The position numbers were made by a program, and so were the translations under genes. Under the pieces are notes generated by a model. That model made no database searches. It had not been told where the DNA came from and saw only the letters and a program-made list of their open reading frames with translations. Below, piece after piece: positions 13,290 through 26,704 of a DNA stretch of 64,000 nucleotides (position 1 is the first letter of the stretch; the number at the start of each line of letters is the position of its first letter). The stretch covers positions 1-64,000 of the forward strand of contig JAIXMO010000041.1 of the NCBI GenBank assembly GCA_025677825.1, read 5' to 3'. The DNA comes from Helicostylum pulchrum (taxonomy: Eukaryota; Mucoromycota; Mucoromycetes; Mucorales; Mucoraceae).

Positions 13290-16200
13290 TTATGACATAC
13301 TTTCAACGTAAGCAAGAGTCTTTTCCTTAACTCTTTGAACATCGTCTTCAGTACCGTGAGCCTTTTCGAATTGGATCCATTTCTTGAACAAGAACTTCAT
13401 CTTTTTAGAAGAGAACTTCATGGAAGCAACACGTTCGAACAAACGTCTAGCCATTTCATAGTCACCAGCCTTAATTTCCATATCCAAATAGATATTCCAT
13501 AAATCTAAACGCTTAGGTGAATTACTCATAATACCTTCTAAAATAGTACGACCAAGTTCGGGTTCACCGTGCTTGAACTCTAATTGCGCAAACTTGACAG
13601 CAGTTTGTGCATGTTCATGCTTGGGTAAAACCTTTAAACTCTTTTGAAGTAATTCGCGAGACTTATCGCCTTGTTGATGTTGAAGATAGTAAAGTCCAAA
13701 TCCAGTCCAGACTTCAGGAGATTGACCGAACTTCTTGGTCATTTCTTCCCAGAGAGCCTCAGCCTTATCCAACTTATCACTACGTTCATAAATCTTGACA
13801 AGTTGAAGGTATACCTTGAGGGGATCACAGTAAACAAGTGCGCGCTTGAATACTTCTTCAAGTGTTTCTTCAGTACCAAAGTTATTTTCTAAATTAAGTA
13901 AAGCAACCCAGACATTCATCTTTTCTTGCTCTTCACGGAAACTAATGGTCTTTAATGCACGTTCACCAATATCACGAGCCTTACTGATTTCAGATAATTG
14001 AAGTTGATAAGCCATATAATTAATCCACAAGTAAGAAGAGTTGGGTGATCCAATAAGAACACGTTCAAAGTCAGAAGCTGTTTGAGGTGCAGTTGTGCTT
14101 AATTCGGCAGTCTTATCTTCAACTTCCTTCTTTTGTTTCTTTCCCTTGGTCTTTTCTTCGTCTTCGTCATCAGATTCTTCCTCCTCATCACTAGAATCGA
14201 CACGGTTATTGATACCAGTCCAATCGAAGTTATCGACCTTTAAAGCGGGAGCAGGAGTTTCATCCTCTTCCTCCTCCTCTTCTTCTTCTTCAGAACCAGA
14301 ATCTTGCTTCAATTCGGCATCAGAGTCAGAAGCTTCAGCCATTTCTTCGTCGGAATCATCAACTTCGGGCATCTCCTCGTCACTATCATCAGATTCAACA
14401 GCTTGTTCCTTCTTAGACTTCTTTTCAGGGGCGGTACCTTCAATAACACTCTTCTTGAGAGAGGCTTCGAGACGATGTAAATCATGATCGATATAAATGA
14501 CCTTGGCCTTAACCAATTGACCTTCCTTATAAATACTCTTCCATTCCTTGACGAAAGAATCGGACAAGTTAGCAATCTTAACACGAGCAACAATAGAGTG
14601 GTTCAACTTGACAAAGACACCGTTAGGAGCAATGTTGGTAACATAACCTTCATATACTTGACCACGCTTAACATCAGCAAAGGCCTTGATTTCGTTGGAC
14701 TCAATACCAGGGAAAATACGAGAAGGACGAAGAGAGACGTCAACTTGACTTCTTTCCTTGATGACGTTCAAGATGGCAATACGAACAACTTGGCCTTCGG
14801 TAAAGGGAGCAGTAGGGTCTTCGGTATAAGTATCAGCGAGATCAGTCAAATAAGCCTTACCAACAATGTTACTGGTGATACTGACCAAAAGACCACTGGT
14901 CTTATTGATACGCTTAATAACAGCATTCATAACTTGACCAACTTGCAAGGCACCGATATCGGTAATACGAGGAAGAGAGGAGTCATCAGCATTCATGAAT
15001 TCAATAGTGTTCTTGTTAGCATCAACAGCGAGAGCGGCAACACGAATAGCTTGGCCACTAACAAAGTGTTTAGTAAGGTTGTTACAAACATTAGGGTCGG
15101 AAGAAGCCAATTGCTTTTGCATGGTACCAACAGTATGAGAACCAACACTGAGACGAACATAAGCAGGGTGAACATCAGTAATGAAACCGATGAATTCTTC
15201 ACCAGCCTTGATGTTACGGATCTCACGAGCACTATCATCTTCAGTACTATCTAAACGAAGAGAACAATCGACATGTTGCTTGGTCTTACCAGTGATGGGT
15301 AAGTAAGTGTTAAGCTTGGTGTTACGGACACCTAAAATCTTGACATCGATTTCAGCCTTGGGCTTGAATCTACCAAGAGGTCTCTTGGTGTTCTTGATAT
15401 CATCAAAGGTGTTATAGATTTCAGAAGCATGAACACGACCTTCCATCTCATTAGGGAGAATAAGAGTAATGTGGGTCTTCTTGACGTTCTTGATGATAGC
15501 CTTAACAGTCTTACCGGGAGCAAGGGCATCATTCTTAGCTTCATGTTTAGCATCTAACTTGGCCTTATCTAAAGCCTTCTTTTCAGCCTTCTTCTTGGAG
15601 TTGATGAAAGAAACCAACATTTTGTTTTCATCGGGGTCGACACGTAAAACGGTAGTTTTGACGGTTTGACCAATGTTGAAGACTTCACCCAAGTTGGCAA
15701 TACGAGTTTCGGTCATTTCGTTGCCAGGAGCAAAAGCAGCCAAGTTGTTATAATAGGAGACGACGCAGCCATTGTTCTTGATAGCAATAATGACACCATG
15801 ACTAACATCGTCGACCTTGATCTCACGGATATCCTTAAAGATGGGGTATTCACTGTTTAAAAGAGATTTCTTGAGAGTCAAGAAAACCTTTTGCTTCATG
15901 AGATCTGTCTTGAGAACACGGCATTGAATCTTCTTACCGACCTTGAACTTGAATTCGGGACGAGTTAATTTAACATCAGCCATGTGGACAGTAGGTACAA
16001 GACCACTGATGGACTTGGAGACCTTGACAATAATACCAGCAGGAATTAAACGTTCAACTTCACATTCAACCATAGATCCAACTTCGATATCAGAGATACG
16101 CAAGAACTTCTCGGCCAAAACAGAGGGTTGTAAAGTCAAGACAAGGACAGCATCAACAGGGTTATAACTTAATACACGAGCACGATGAGTGGTACCGATC

Positions 16201-17784
16201 TTGAACTTACCGCTGGTACCGGAGACAGCAGCAATATGTTCATCAGAAAGACGAGAAACATGAACGTGACCGCAGACACCATTAATGCCTTCTAAAGTAA
16301 CCCAAACACCAGTAGGGCTAACACGAGCAACCTTGACGTTATCCAAAAAGGTACCGGCAGGGAATACATCAGCAACAAACTTATCGGATTTTTTATCTTC
16401 GGCGACTGCAGGTACATCTAATTCTAAAACGTGAGGTAAGAGAGATCCAGCAATTCTCTTTTCATCAGTGTTTAACATGGTAAATAAAGTACGGAATGTT
16501 AAGTTTTGACCAAGCTTGAAGTCTTTCTCAATATTCATATGAGCAGGGATATGAGATTGATCAATGGTGGTTGTATAAAGGCCTTGCATCTTGACAGATA
16601 AACCGTTATATTGTACTGCGTCAATAAGACCGGTAACTAATTGACCGGGTAAGACGGAGCTGATACGAGAGAAGGGATCCTCAACAACTGCGTGATCTAA
16701 TTTAGTACGATCGATTGTGACATTGGCTGTACGGCCATTCACCTTTTCAATAGCACATTCAACATATTGACCAACAGTTAATTCTTGATCGCGGTTATAC
16801 TTTTCGATATAGCTCTTGGATTCCTTCAATGGCAAAAAGCCGGTTAATTCCTTAATACCTAAATCTAAAATATAACCATGATCTTCAACACTCTTGATTG
16901 TGGCTCCCAAAGTCTACGTATAAAATTTATATGTCAGTAACACATTTAATATATTCAAATATATATCGTTACATACCACACCAGGGGTAACATCAACCTT
17001 GGCAATATCTTCGTTTACAACACTAGGCTTCAAACTTAATTCGACTACCTTTTTTTGTTTGTTTTCACCAGTTTGGATGGCAGAAACTTTACAGCGAACC
17101 CATTGACCAACATAGAATAATTCGGCCAAGTTGGGCAAACTGGTTTCACTACCATCTTCCATATCCTCATCTTCATCCTCGTTAGCTACCTTTTCTACAA
17201 TAGCAGTAAGAGCATCTGAAATTTCTGTGATAGCAACTACACCAACTAATTGATGAGGTAACGAAACAAATAAATCGAGTTCGTTAATATGAGAAATACA
17301 ACCCAAGAAGGATGTACCAACGGTAAGTTTCTATTCAAATAAATATTTTTTTTTAGTAAATGTTTTCTTTTTTTCTCCCCTTTTTTTTTAAAAAAAAACA
17401 GTAGCTTACCTTAAAGTTTAATTGTTCGATATAGACATTATCAGACTTCTTGGGAGCTTCGACGGCCTTGACAGGTGCCTTCTTTTTAGAAGGCTTTCTC
17501 TTCTTCTTGACAGGTTCCTCACCTTCAATAGTAGGTTCTTCAGTTTCAGCCTTCTACAGAAAAAATAAAATAAAAATACGTTAGTGATCTAAGTTTCACT
17601 CTAGATAATATTTTTTCGAGATCCTTACTGAGGCAAAGAGATCCTTGGCGACCTTGTTGGAGATCTCACGATGTTCCAAAGGTGTTAAAGCACTGGCTCC
17701 ACCACGAGGAAAGTTTTCTTCAGTAGATGCTGCAATGCTGACGGCTGTAGCATCGGTCTCGGTGTTGGTCTTTCTTTTTCCCAT
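13290..17784 (-). CDS. RRP5: rRNA biogenesis protein Rrp5 (S1 repeats + HAT repeats)
   Basis: Four exons, complement(13290..16913, 16977..17330, 17410..17553, 17629..17784), encode 1425 aa. Rrp5 acts in the nucleolus in early pre-rRNA cleavages for both ribosomal subunits. A basic N-terminus (VKKKRKPSKKKAP) precedes a long array of S1 RNA-binding domains (about residues 85-930). Representative cores are ATIKSVEDHGYILDLGIKEL and GYVTNIAPNGVFVKLNHSIV. A very acidic linker follows (about 950-1060), and the C-terminal HAT/TPR-like repeats end in RVKEKTLAYVESMS. Yeast Rrp5 is 1729 aa with twelve S1 units, so this copy is shorter, probably by loss of some S1 units or linkers. The last exon is 3.6 kb without introns, unlike its neighbours. 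Confidence 0.95.
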
Positions 17785-18803
17785 TGTGTATACTGGTTTA
17801 AAAAAAAAAAGAGTTATCGAAAATAGGACTTCTAAAAAAAAAAAAAAAAAAAAAGTTATAGAAAAAATCCAAACCGTATTTCGTGTGAATGATAGGCCGT
17901 CACGGTGGCTTGATGGTCCCATTTGGAGTTTTTCATGCAACTCTCGTCTTTTTTTTTTTGGCAGCCGACTTTTATACAAGGTGAAAAAATGAAAATCTTG
18001 AAGCAAAATGTCAAATTAATGAAATTGTCCTTCTGGGATTGATGTCTACCCGTTTTTATAGCTACCAGTTGTACTCTCTCTCTCTTATAGTATCTTCTCT
18101 GAAATTGCTTTCTTATAACCTAAGTACGCCTAATAACCGATATTAGGAGGCAGTGGTCTTACTGGAATAAATATGTCTATGTTACTGCTAATTCGCAAGT
18201 AAACTTGACAAATATTTACTAGAATGTGCGAAGAGCATCATTGTTTACTTTTTACAGTGCATCACTTATCAATGATCTTTAAGTGTTCACGACTTGTATG
18301 AATAGAAGGCGGAGATGGGCGAGACTGTATCACTTTTTTTAAATGACTTCAGTTGTGGCACACTGTACAATATTACTTTTTTTTTTTTTTTTTTTTTTGT
18401 GGTACAAATAAAAGGAGTGCATTAATTTTTGAGTATAATTTTACTGATTCTGTTGGTTGCATGGAGAGATACTTTCTATAATAATTGTAAGGAACGAATA
18501 ACAGCTGCTTTTCTTTTAGTTTATCGAGCTAAACAGGTTTTTTCTTTTATAGTCTGAAACTACAGAGGAACAAAAAAAGGAGAAATATCATGAGTTAATA
18601 AACTTTATCATTATTTAACAATAATAAAATGAAAATAAAGGGGGGGGCAAGTAGGTAAATAATTTATTTTTTTTAAAAAAAAGGGGGATAATTGTTTGTA
18701 CCATAATACACGAAAAAAAGAAAGTATAGAAATACAGAAAGACCGGTTTGTTATTAACCGATAATAAATTTTTAAAAAAGAAGATATGTATAAACAGGTA
18801 TAT
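17785..18803. other. Intergenic: RRP5 promoter and endopolyphosphatase 3' flank
   Basis: About 1 kb without a supportable gene. The first 200 bases are the presumed RRP5 promoter and leader, with a 20-nt A tract near 17833-17854 (T tract on the coding strand). The middle is mixed sequence with an 18-T run near 18380. Bases 18560-18800 are A-rich 3' flank. No RNA gene was recognised. Confidence 0.4.
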
Positions 18804-20383
18804 TTAAGCAGAAACATTGGCGTATTTCTTGTACAATTTACGAGCGCTCTTGTTTCTAGAAATGTAGGAGATGGCTTGACCGATACCGGGTCCATCAAAG
18901 TGATCTACATTATAAAGTTCGGAAGCCTTATATTCAAGTTGATACTTGACGGAACGCTTCTTGTTAGCCTTCTTGAGGTCGACATAGTATTGTTCCCAAT
19001 CGCGGATAGTACCGAAAGGATAGTCTTTACCTTCTGTATCATAAGTGTATACACGAAGAGCAGGATTATGAACAGGGATAATAGAAGGAGCATTGAAGAG
19101 ACCAACGTAAGTTTGAGCCAAGCTAGCCTTAACATCTTCAGCATCTTTATCGTCAGCAGCCATATAAGTAAACTTGCCCTTTCCCTCTGGAATTACGGCA
19201 TTCAAGTTATCATCTAACAGAAAAAAAGAGATTAGATGAATGTTATACACAAAATAAAATGAAAATTCGCTTACTGTTAGTGTGCCCAGTGAAATGACCG
19301 GAAATAACGGAACCATATTTTCCAAGCAAGTTCAAATATTGGGAGTAACATTTAGACTTGTAAAGTTTAGAGCCATCATCGTCAATAGGGGGTACATGTC
19401 CCATTAAATAGACCTGGTGGTTATTACCCTTCTTTTGATAGAACTTCAAATTACGTTCTAACCATTTCATTTGAATAGCACCCGGGCTTGTGGAACTGCT
19501 ACAATCAGAGACCTCATCGTTCTTTTTAAAAAAGTACATGGAGTTTAAATTAATGATACTCAATTTGTTAGGAACCACATCTTGAACATAGTATCCACCG
19601 GAGGTAAAAGAGCTAGTTAAGTTAAGATCAAGAGGCTTCCAAATAGATTTAAGGGTGCTAAAGATTTTATCATTCTTTACAACATCATTGTGGTTGAAGC
19701 CATCATTATTACCAATAGTAGGTACCTATAGATAATAAGTAAAGAATTAGTATATACACGTCAAAAAAGATATATTTAGGGGGTTTAGAAATTACATAAG
19801 GAATGTTCTTGATATCATAAGCAGATCTAAAGTACTTCATAACGGATTTATGACCGTTCAATATATCTTTTTTAGTTACAGGTGAATCATCATCGCGGTC
19901 CTGAATTTTTTTTTTTAAAGTTTAGTTGATTGTTGTACAAATTAAATTATTGGATAACTCACATGTCTAACTGTATCACCGGTATAGAGAATAAAATCAA
20001 TGTCTTTGATCTCTTTCTTGAGAAAGTTAAATGTTGCTTGTATAAGTGCGGTAGGGGAATCACAGCGAGTGCCTAAAGCACCATATTTTCCAGCATCTTT
20101 GTCCTTTTTATTCTTGATACGATGACAGTAAGTATCAGGATCAGCTCCCTCTAAATACTTTGGGTCGAGATGAATATCTGATATATCACAATTTGAGTTA
20201 GTTCAAGTGACCACTACCTATGCTACTAAAGTATATACCTGTGATGTGAAGAAATTTGCCAGTCAAATTAGTTCCTCTCTCTACAAGAGCTCTTGGTTCA
20301 TTCATAGGTACAGCATCCACAATTGATTGTTGCAAAAGCAAAACACATGTAGTAATACAAGTTAATGATTGAAACCACCCCAT
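18804..20383 (-). CDS. PPN1: Endopolyphosphatase-like metallophosphoesterase
   Basis: Five exons, complement(18804..19213, 19275..19725, 19796..19900, 19963..20177, 20239..20383), encode 441 aa. Ppn1-type enzymes cut inorganic polyphosphate in the vacuole; related acid sphingomyelinase-like enzymes share the fold. The metal-site motifs are all present in order: DIHLDP (Asp49/His51), GDTVRHD, GNNDGF (in place of GNHE), GHVPP and SGHFTGHTN. The C-terminal FGTIRDWEQYYVDLKKANK is typical of endopolyphosphatases. The N-terminus MGWFQSLTCITTCVLLLQQS is a signal peptide or type II anchor, so the catalytic part is lumenal or secreted. It is shorter than yeast Ppn1 (674 aa). A purely secreted phosphodiesterase role cannot be excluded. 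Confidence 0.85.
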
Positions 20384-21755
20384 TTTTTATAATCGAGAGG
20401 AAGAAAAAAAAATGCTAACTGAAGAAAAAAAAAGAAGAATTTGTTTCAAAGGAATTATGAGACGCTTTTTATATTGCTAATTTTTCATTCTCCTCTATTA
20501 TTTAAACAATAAAAATTCTAGCTTGTACAAATTATTCGCAGTGTTCTTTTTACCCTGACATTGAATATATAAACATCATGGACTATGTTTTAAAAATATA
20601 TACATGTCAGAAACTAAAATTGTTACAGCTTTATTTGTTTCTCTTTTCAATTGCGGTGAAAACAATGTCAGCTTTTGATTGTTTGCTACTGTAAATAATT
20701 ATAAAAGGTATGTGTAATAAAGATAAATTGGGTGTGTCGTGTAACTCTGTTGTCCGCCCTGATATTATGTTGTACCACAGAGCACGGTAAGATCAAATAC
20801 TTCTAATTAATGCTTCCTTCTGTTAATTAACTCTAAAACAATAAAAACAATCCATAAATACATGTTTTCTTTGTTTAGCGCAAAGAAGGGGCGGGGAATT
20901 ACTTTTCTAAATTTTCTTGCCTCCGTTCAAGTAACAAATTAGGACGCTTAAAGAAAATGCATTGAACGCTGCTAATTACTATTATAGGCCTAAACTTGAA
21001 CGTTATTTTATTTCTATAATTTAGAAAAAAGATTCTGTCTTTTCTAATGACTCGTTCTAGTCCTTTTATGACCTCATTAAAAGTCACTCATCCTATATTT
21101 ACAAGCATATACAACAATCCTGAATTTTATGCCCTGCATATTACATTGAAGCGTCATTTGATATACAAAAAAAGTTATTCACCGAACTGAGTCAAAGTTT
21201 TGTTTGTCCCATATTCGAAAGGCGGCAGTAAAAAAAACATCGTTTTTTAGTCTGCCTTTTAGAATGAGTAAAGATTTTTTTTTTTGTTATTTAACCCAAA
21301 ATAAATGGGATCATGGGTTTTTCAATTTTTACATCCTCTGATTTAGTATCAACCAATAAAAAGGATATTGCACGAAAACTATCCTATCCTTTGGGATTAC
21401 AATAAAGATAATTCTAAAAGCCTTTCTTTTTTATTTTTTTGGGGTATTGCTACTAACGCAAAAAAAAAAAAGGGTTTGTTTTATTCATCACTCAAATCCA
21501 GTTTGGTGGGAAATAAAAAAAATAATCATATAACAAATTAAAAAGGGAGATATTTTGGAGGAAAATAATATTACAAGAGGTATTAGATTTAAAATAGAGA
21601 GTTGGGTCATAAAAAGAAGAAGAGAGAGGTGGGGTGATATAAAGGCAATTTTCATATATAATACATAAGCAGAGAGAGAGAGAGAGAAAAGCAGAGCATG
21701 TGAATCAATGAAAATCCAAAAGGTCGTTTTTTTCCATTTTTGTTTTTTTTTTGTT
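20384..21755. other. Intergenic, no gene seen
   Basis: 1.37 kb of AT-rich sequence between the endopolyphosphatase start and the WRKY gene stop. Short open frames are present on both strands but none has family signatures, good splice context or biased composition. A GA microsatellite lies near 21671-21688 in the probable 3' UTR of the WRKY gene. Confidence 0.4.
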
Positions 21756-23187
21756 TTAGACATCCACGATTCTTTGAACCTTATTACAATCTAGTAAATG
21801 TTCCCCACGATATTTAATAAGATATTCGCCTTGATCTTTCCATGTCACTGTTTTATTTACAGGACAGCCCTAAAATATAACAAGTTAATAAAAAAGAAAC
21901 TACTAGTAAAAAAAAAAAAAAGTGACAAACCTTGTTACTGTTTGAACATTTATAGTATACACTTTTATTGCCAGTCTTTTTCTGAACAGTGTTACCATTG
22001 TTCTTCCAAAAGTAGCCATCGGCATATGGGTATTCTCGTGTTTCAACAATTTTTGTAATGGCTTGCATTTCTCTTCTACGACGAGGTCGAGCAGGGAAAT
22101 CGTAGCGTGCTGGCGAATGAATTGTTGGTGATGATAACATACGATTTTCTAATTGTTGATGTATTGATCCTGTAAATGTTTCATCCTCCAATTGATATTC
22201 ACTTGGTGAAAGTGGGTGTTGCTTTTGATTAAGTGACGACATTACTGCTGCTGCTGCTGTACCATAACTAGAAAAATTTAAAGTTCGTATTAGTAATGAT
22301 TATTTGGGGGGAGGGGAGAGGGGAAATCATTTTTTTTTGACTCGGGAAAGTGTTTTTTTTTAAAAAAAAACGCGGAAGATCAATTAAAAGAAACCTTACC
22401 TTTCCATTTGAAGTAGAGAAGAGGCGGAGACCGGGGTAGTCGTTGATGTGGGGATGGGAGAAAATGTGCGGTCATCAAATTCTTCAGAGTCGGCACTACC
22501 GGTGAATGATGAACCAAGTGTGGAATCACGTCTATGGTTCTGCTGCTGCTGCTGTTGTTGTTGTAAATTGTGTTGTTGTTGTTGTTGTAACAATGGCGTA
22601 GGAGTACAGTGGGTAGGTGATGCTAAGATAGCGTCTAAACTTGTACGTCGCATGTGATTGAATACTCTTCCGTCTGTGGACGAATTACTACTTATGGGTG
22701 GCGTAGGATGCATAGTAAAATTGGAGTTACCAAACGATGGTTGCTGTTGTTGAAATGTGTTATTGTTAGTGTTGTTATTAGTCGAGTTAGAAGTGAATGA
22801 CATAGTAGGGTCGTTATTCATTTGCTGCTGCTGCTGTTGTTGTTGTTGTTGAATTAGTAACAGATCAAGTTCTTTAGCTCTTAATTTAGCTTCTTCAGCC
22901 CTTCTTTTATCTTCTTCCAGCTTACTTAATAATATTAACCTTAAAAGTTCTGGTTGAGATTGATAGCTAAATATGATGTCTTGAAGATCCCCGGAAACCG
23001 AATTTTGGTCTCCTCCCTTCATATTGTTATTGTTCATTAAAGGAGAAGCTAAATTATAATTTGAATTATTATTATTGTTCGAAATAGATTGACGCGAGAA
23101 TGACTGAAATGGCACTTGTTCATGATGATAAAGCGGTACTGCCTTTGTGGTATCTTTTGATAAAGTGTAGTTATAATCGGACATCAT
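21756..23187 (-). CDS. WRKY-GCM1-type zinc-finger transcription factor, Gln-rich
   Basis: Three exons, complement(21756..21869, 21931..22267, 22400..23187), encode 412 aa. The first 260 residues are Asn/Gln/Ser-rich with several poly-Gln runs and a charged helical segment (SKLEEDKRRAEEAKLRAKEL), typical of activation or coiled-coil regions. The C-terminal 65 residues form the WRKY-GCM1 fold: DGYFWKNNGNTVQKKT takes the place of DGYRWRKYGQK, then SVYYKCSNSNKGCP, VTWKDQGEYLIKYRGEH and LLDC. The likely zinc ligands are Cys-X6-Cys, His and a final Cys. The intron lies within the first Cys pair (NSNK|GCP), and its donor is the weaker GTTTGT. WRKY proteins are mainly plant factors, but WRKY-GCM1 relatives are known in early-diverging fungi. 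Targets are unknown. Confidence 0.85.
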
Positions 23188-26100
23188 TAATTGTTGTTAT
23201 TTCTAATAAAAAAAAAAAAAAAAATAGAGAGAGAAAAAAAGGAAAGAGAAAATTTTTTATTTAAACAGGGTTTTTTTATATCCCATAACTTCCCGTTCAT
23301 ATATTCCGTGTATTCATTCGATTTTCTCAGGGTCACTAAACCCCTTTTTCTCTCCGCCTGTTTTAATTCGTTACATTAGTAAATGTGGAGTCATGAGTGT
23401 GGGAGCCTGCGGTAAATTACTTTGTCCAATGAACGAATTCAGGTTCCTAGTCATTCTCTTTTGCCATTATCCTTATATGTACTTTTTTCATTCGTAGCGA
23501 TTGGATACGCACTTTATGTAGGCTCTATTTTGACATAAACAAAAGCCACGTTGCGTTATACTTACATGCATGCATAGACAAATACTAAAAAGAAAAAAGA
23601 AGTGCGAAATGTCATTTGTCATATGAAATAATAAAATATGAAATTTAATTGCAATTATTCCAAGACATATAAGGGTTGTGTTATGTGAAAAAAAAATTAG
23701 CTTTTTATTGTTACAAGCTTATGAAATCTAAACAGGGTCTATCTCCATTTCCTCGGGAAAAAAATAGTCCAAATACACATTTCATAGCTACGTAAATAGC
23801 CATTTTTTTTTCTTTTCAATTAAAAAGTTGAATTACTTGGGGGGGCCTTTTTATTTTACAAAAAGTATCTTCCCGCGGCATCCTCTCCCCCCAAATTTTA
23901 TCGTGTCCAATGAAATCTTAATAGTTGGTTTTAGATTTTCGAAATGGCTACAACTACATACTTAATAAGATATGTACCTATTGGTAACACCTTTTTATTC
24001 GATCAAGTGAGCCAACTAACGCAACTTACATAATAAAAATAAGGATAGGGTAAAAACTGGGAAAAAACTGAAGAGTAAAATACCCATATTTTTCTTTTTC
24101 TTTCAATAAACTCCTTTGCAACAACAAAAAAAATGCTTGATTTGTAAATGATATTTGGAGTAACTGCTAGATTATAATCAATTCATTAGTTAGTACCATA
24201 ATAGCACGCGATTTTCTACTCGGTGTCATTCATACTAACTATAAAGTTCTCCTCTTATTACTGAACGCAATGCGTGGTCTCTCTATCTTCGGATCAACAT
24301 TCGATATATATATATATATGAGTTTCGAATCATAGTCTAAATAGGTATAGTACCCGTTAGTTTATTTTTATGATGCAAGTTTACTTGTAATCGAACTTAT
24401 TTTCAATACACTATGCGACTTGAAGAAATTTTTGTTCGCCAAGGAATAATTGCCAGGTCTAATTTAAGTTGCACTGAGTAAGTTGCTATGGGAAATAGAT
24501 CAGAAAATGGGTACTAACATTTTTTTACTCTCAATAAATTACTAAAAAGCCGTATTCCCCACATTTTTTCTTAAAAAAAAACTATTTATTATACGTCTTC
24601 TATATTACTGGACAGTTAGATCTTTGGGTAGTACTTCTTGAAAGCGTTAGTTTAATATTGAAGTTATACTTTTTGAAAAAAAATAAAAAATCCGGGGATC
24701 AATGCACTAATTTTTTGCTTCAGATATGAAAGAGAGATATGCTATATAAGGAAAACCACATTTATGGTAAATAATAATCTATGGGCAAAACAAAAAAACA
24801 AAAAAAGGTCTCAAGTGTTATTAGATTGCTACCGTAACACCATTATAGTAGAGGAGAAGAAAAAAGATTAACATCGTACCACTTATCCTTATCTTTCCCG
24901 GTTTTAAATGTGTGCAAGTGAAAATAAAAAAATAAAAAATTCCGTCAATGCGGGATGAGCGAATGTATTTCCCAAATCAGATTTGTTTATATTTTTTTTC
25001 CTCGGATTCGAGAAGTGTGCATTTTTATTTATGCCACGTTTTTTATAATCATAACCATAATCTAAGATCGATTTTATATACATGTAAAGGGTTCATAACT
25101 ATAACGGTATTTATGTGTGATAGCACATGTTTTATATTTATAATTGTGATGTAATTGCATAAAATAATATATATCGTATATTTTCATTTTTCTGTACCTT
25201 TTTTTTTTGTATTACAAAAAAATCACCTTATAAAACAGCCTCGTTGCGTAGCAAAGTAGTACGCAGCCTTACTTTAAATTACATATAATGCACTGAACCT
25301 TAAAGTGTCGTATTTTTTTGTTTTCATAAAAAAAATATATTAAAATGTGGGGATATTTCGAAACTATAGAGATGCTTTATTCGCGCGAAAAAGGACCGTA
25401 CGTACATGATGCAAGTAATTTTTTTTTTTTCATTAATGCACTTCGTAAACAAAGCATTTTTTTTTTTACAACAGCGTGGATTCAACCTAATATTAGGTAC
25501 AAGGCAGTTTTATTTAAAAAAAAATAATTGTGGGGGACACTTTTTTTACAAAATCAATTATCCAAACCAGTTGTTTTTCAGCGGTTTTCCGATTACTTAT
25601 TTTAGTCCCTGTTACACAATACCACGTTATTTTTGTCTTAGATCATGAGTTCTTACATGGCTGGATATTTTATACCTGTGGGTGTCAATTTCTTCTTGAT
25701 CCAGTAAATTTACTGTATTTATTGTCCATCAGGATATATCGGTAAAAGTGATTTTTTTTTTTTAAAAAAAAAGGAATACATGGGAATTTTTTTTACAAGG
25801 TCATTTTTTTTTTACACTTTTAAAACTTCCCCACATTACTCCAGTTTTGTTTTTTTATTATTATTCCGCAATACCCCTTCCCCCCCCCCCCCCATCTTTT
25901 TTTAAAATTTTGCGTGTCACAGCTTTTTTTTGTGGTGTTATAAAATGTACGAACAAAAAAAAGAGGGATGATCACTACGCCGGTATATTACGGTAAGTAT
26001 TTATAATCATTTCATAAGGCCACCAAAAAAAAAAAAAAAGTTTTGAACTGAAACATTAAATTATATGAAGTGACCACTGCAAAATAAAAAATAAAAGGTC

Positions 26101-26704
26101 AACCCTAGTAAGAAATCTAAAAATCGATATATTCGTCTTTAGTGTGATCTATATAGTAACATAGTAACCGTCTTGCAAATTAATAACGCCTCGTTCATAT
26201 GATCTTATCAGCCCCTAGTTTCTAGTATATCTACTGCCAAAATATTTCAGTATTTAATGGCGTGTCGTCTTTTGACTATGACAGATTATCGGAACCCAGC
26301 CTCCATTTCTTTTATCCTGTAAAAAAAAAATAGATATTTATCAACATACGATATGTTTTTTAGCGAAGTACAAAATAACAAAATATCCTTGTGAAAGTTT
26401 TATCTAAAATTAAAATATGACATTTTTATATTGTGGTATTACCTAGCACCAGAAGTGCAATTTCTTCTCTGCTTGCCCATTCTTTTCGGATAAGGGCATC
26501 TAATTATTTCAGATTAGTAATGCAATATTTAATGATCCCAAGAAAAATACAACTATTATAACTTGGAGCTTAAAAAAGACCTATTGTTACTCGATCCAAC
26601 GAAAAACAGGCAGCGGTTAGTGTGCACAGTAGCGACTCTATATAACGGCCCCCGAAATCTGGAAGAATCCACCCTTAAATCGAATAGTGGATAATTACTG
26701 CTGA
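23188..26704. other. 3.5-kb gene desert, low complexity
   Basis: No gene is supportable. The first few hundred bases hold the WRKY gene's promoter and leader (A-rich, GA-rich tract 23225-23250). The rest is AT-rich with many homopolymers, including a run of about 15 C near 25880-25894. Short frames occur (for example 24948-25154 and 25345-25745 on the plus strand) but their peptides are Phe/Lys-rich products of poly-T/A, not protein-like. Confidence 0.45.

Noticed and set aside
14095..15254. Long plus-strand open frames (130 and 256 codons) inside RRP5
   Set aside because: They lie opposite the RRP5 S1/acidic coding region and have repetitive Ser or Asn-rich composition typical of antisense shadows; no splice or family support.
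25345..25745. Cluster of three overlapping plus-strand frames in the desert
   Set aside because: Peptides are dominated by Phe/Lys from poly-T/A tracts, with no splice context or recognisable motif.
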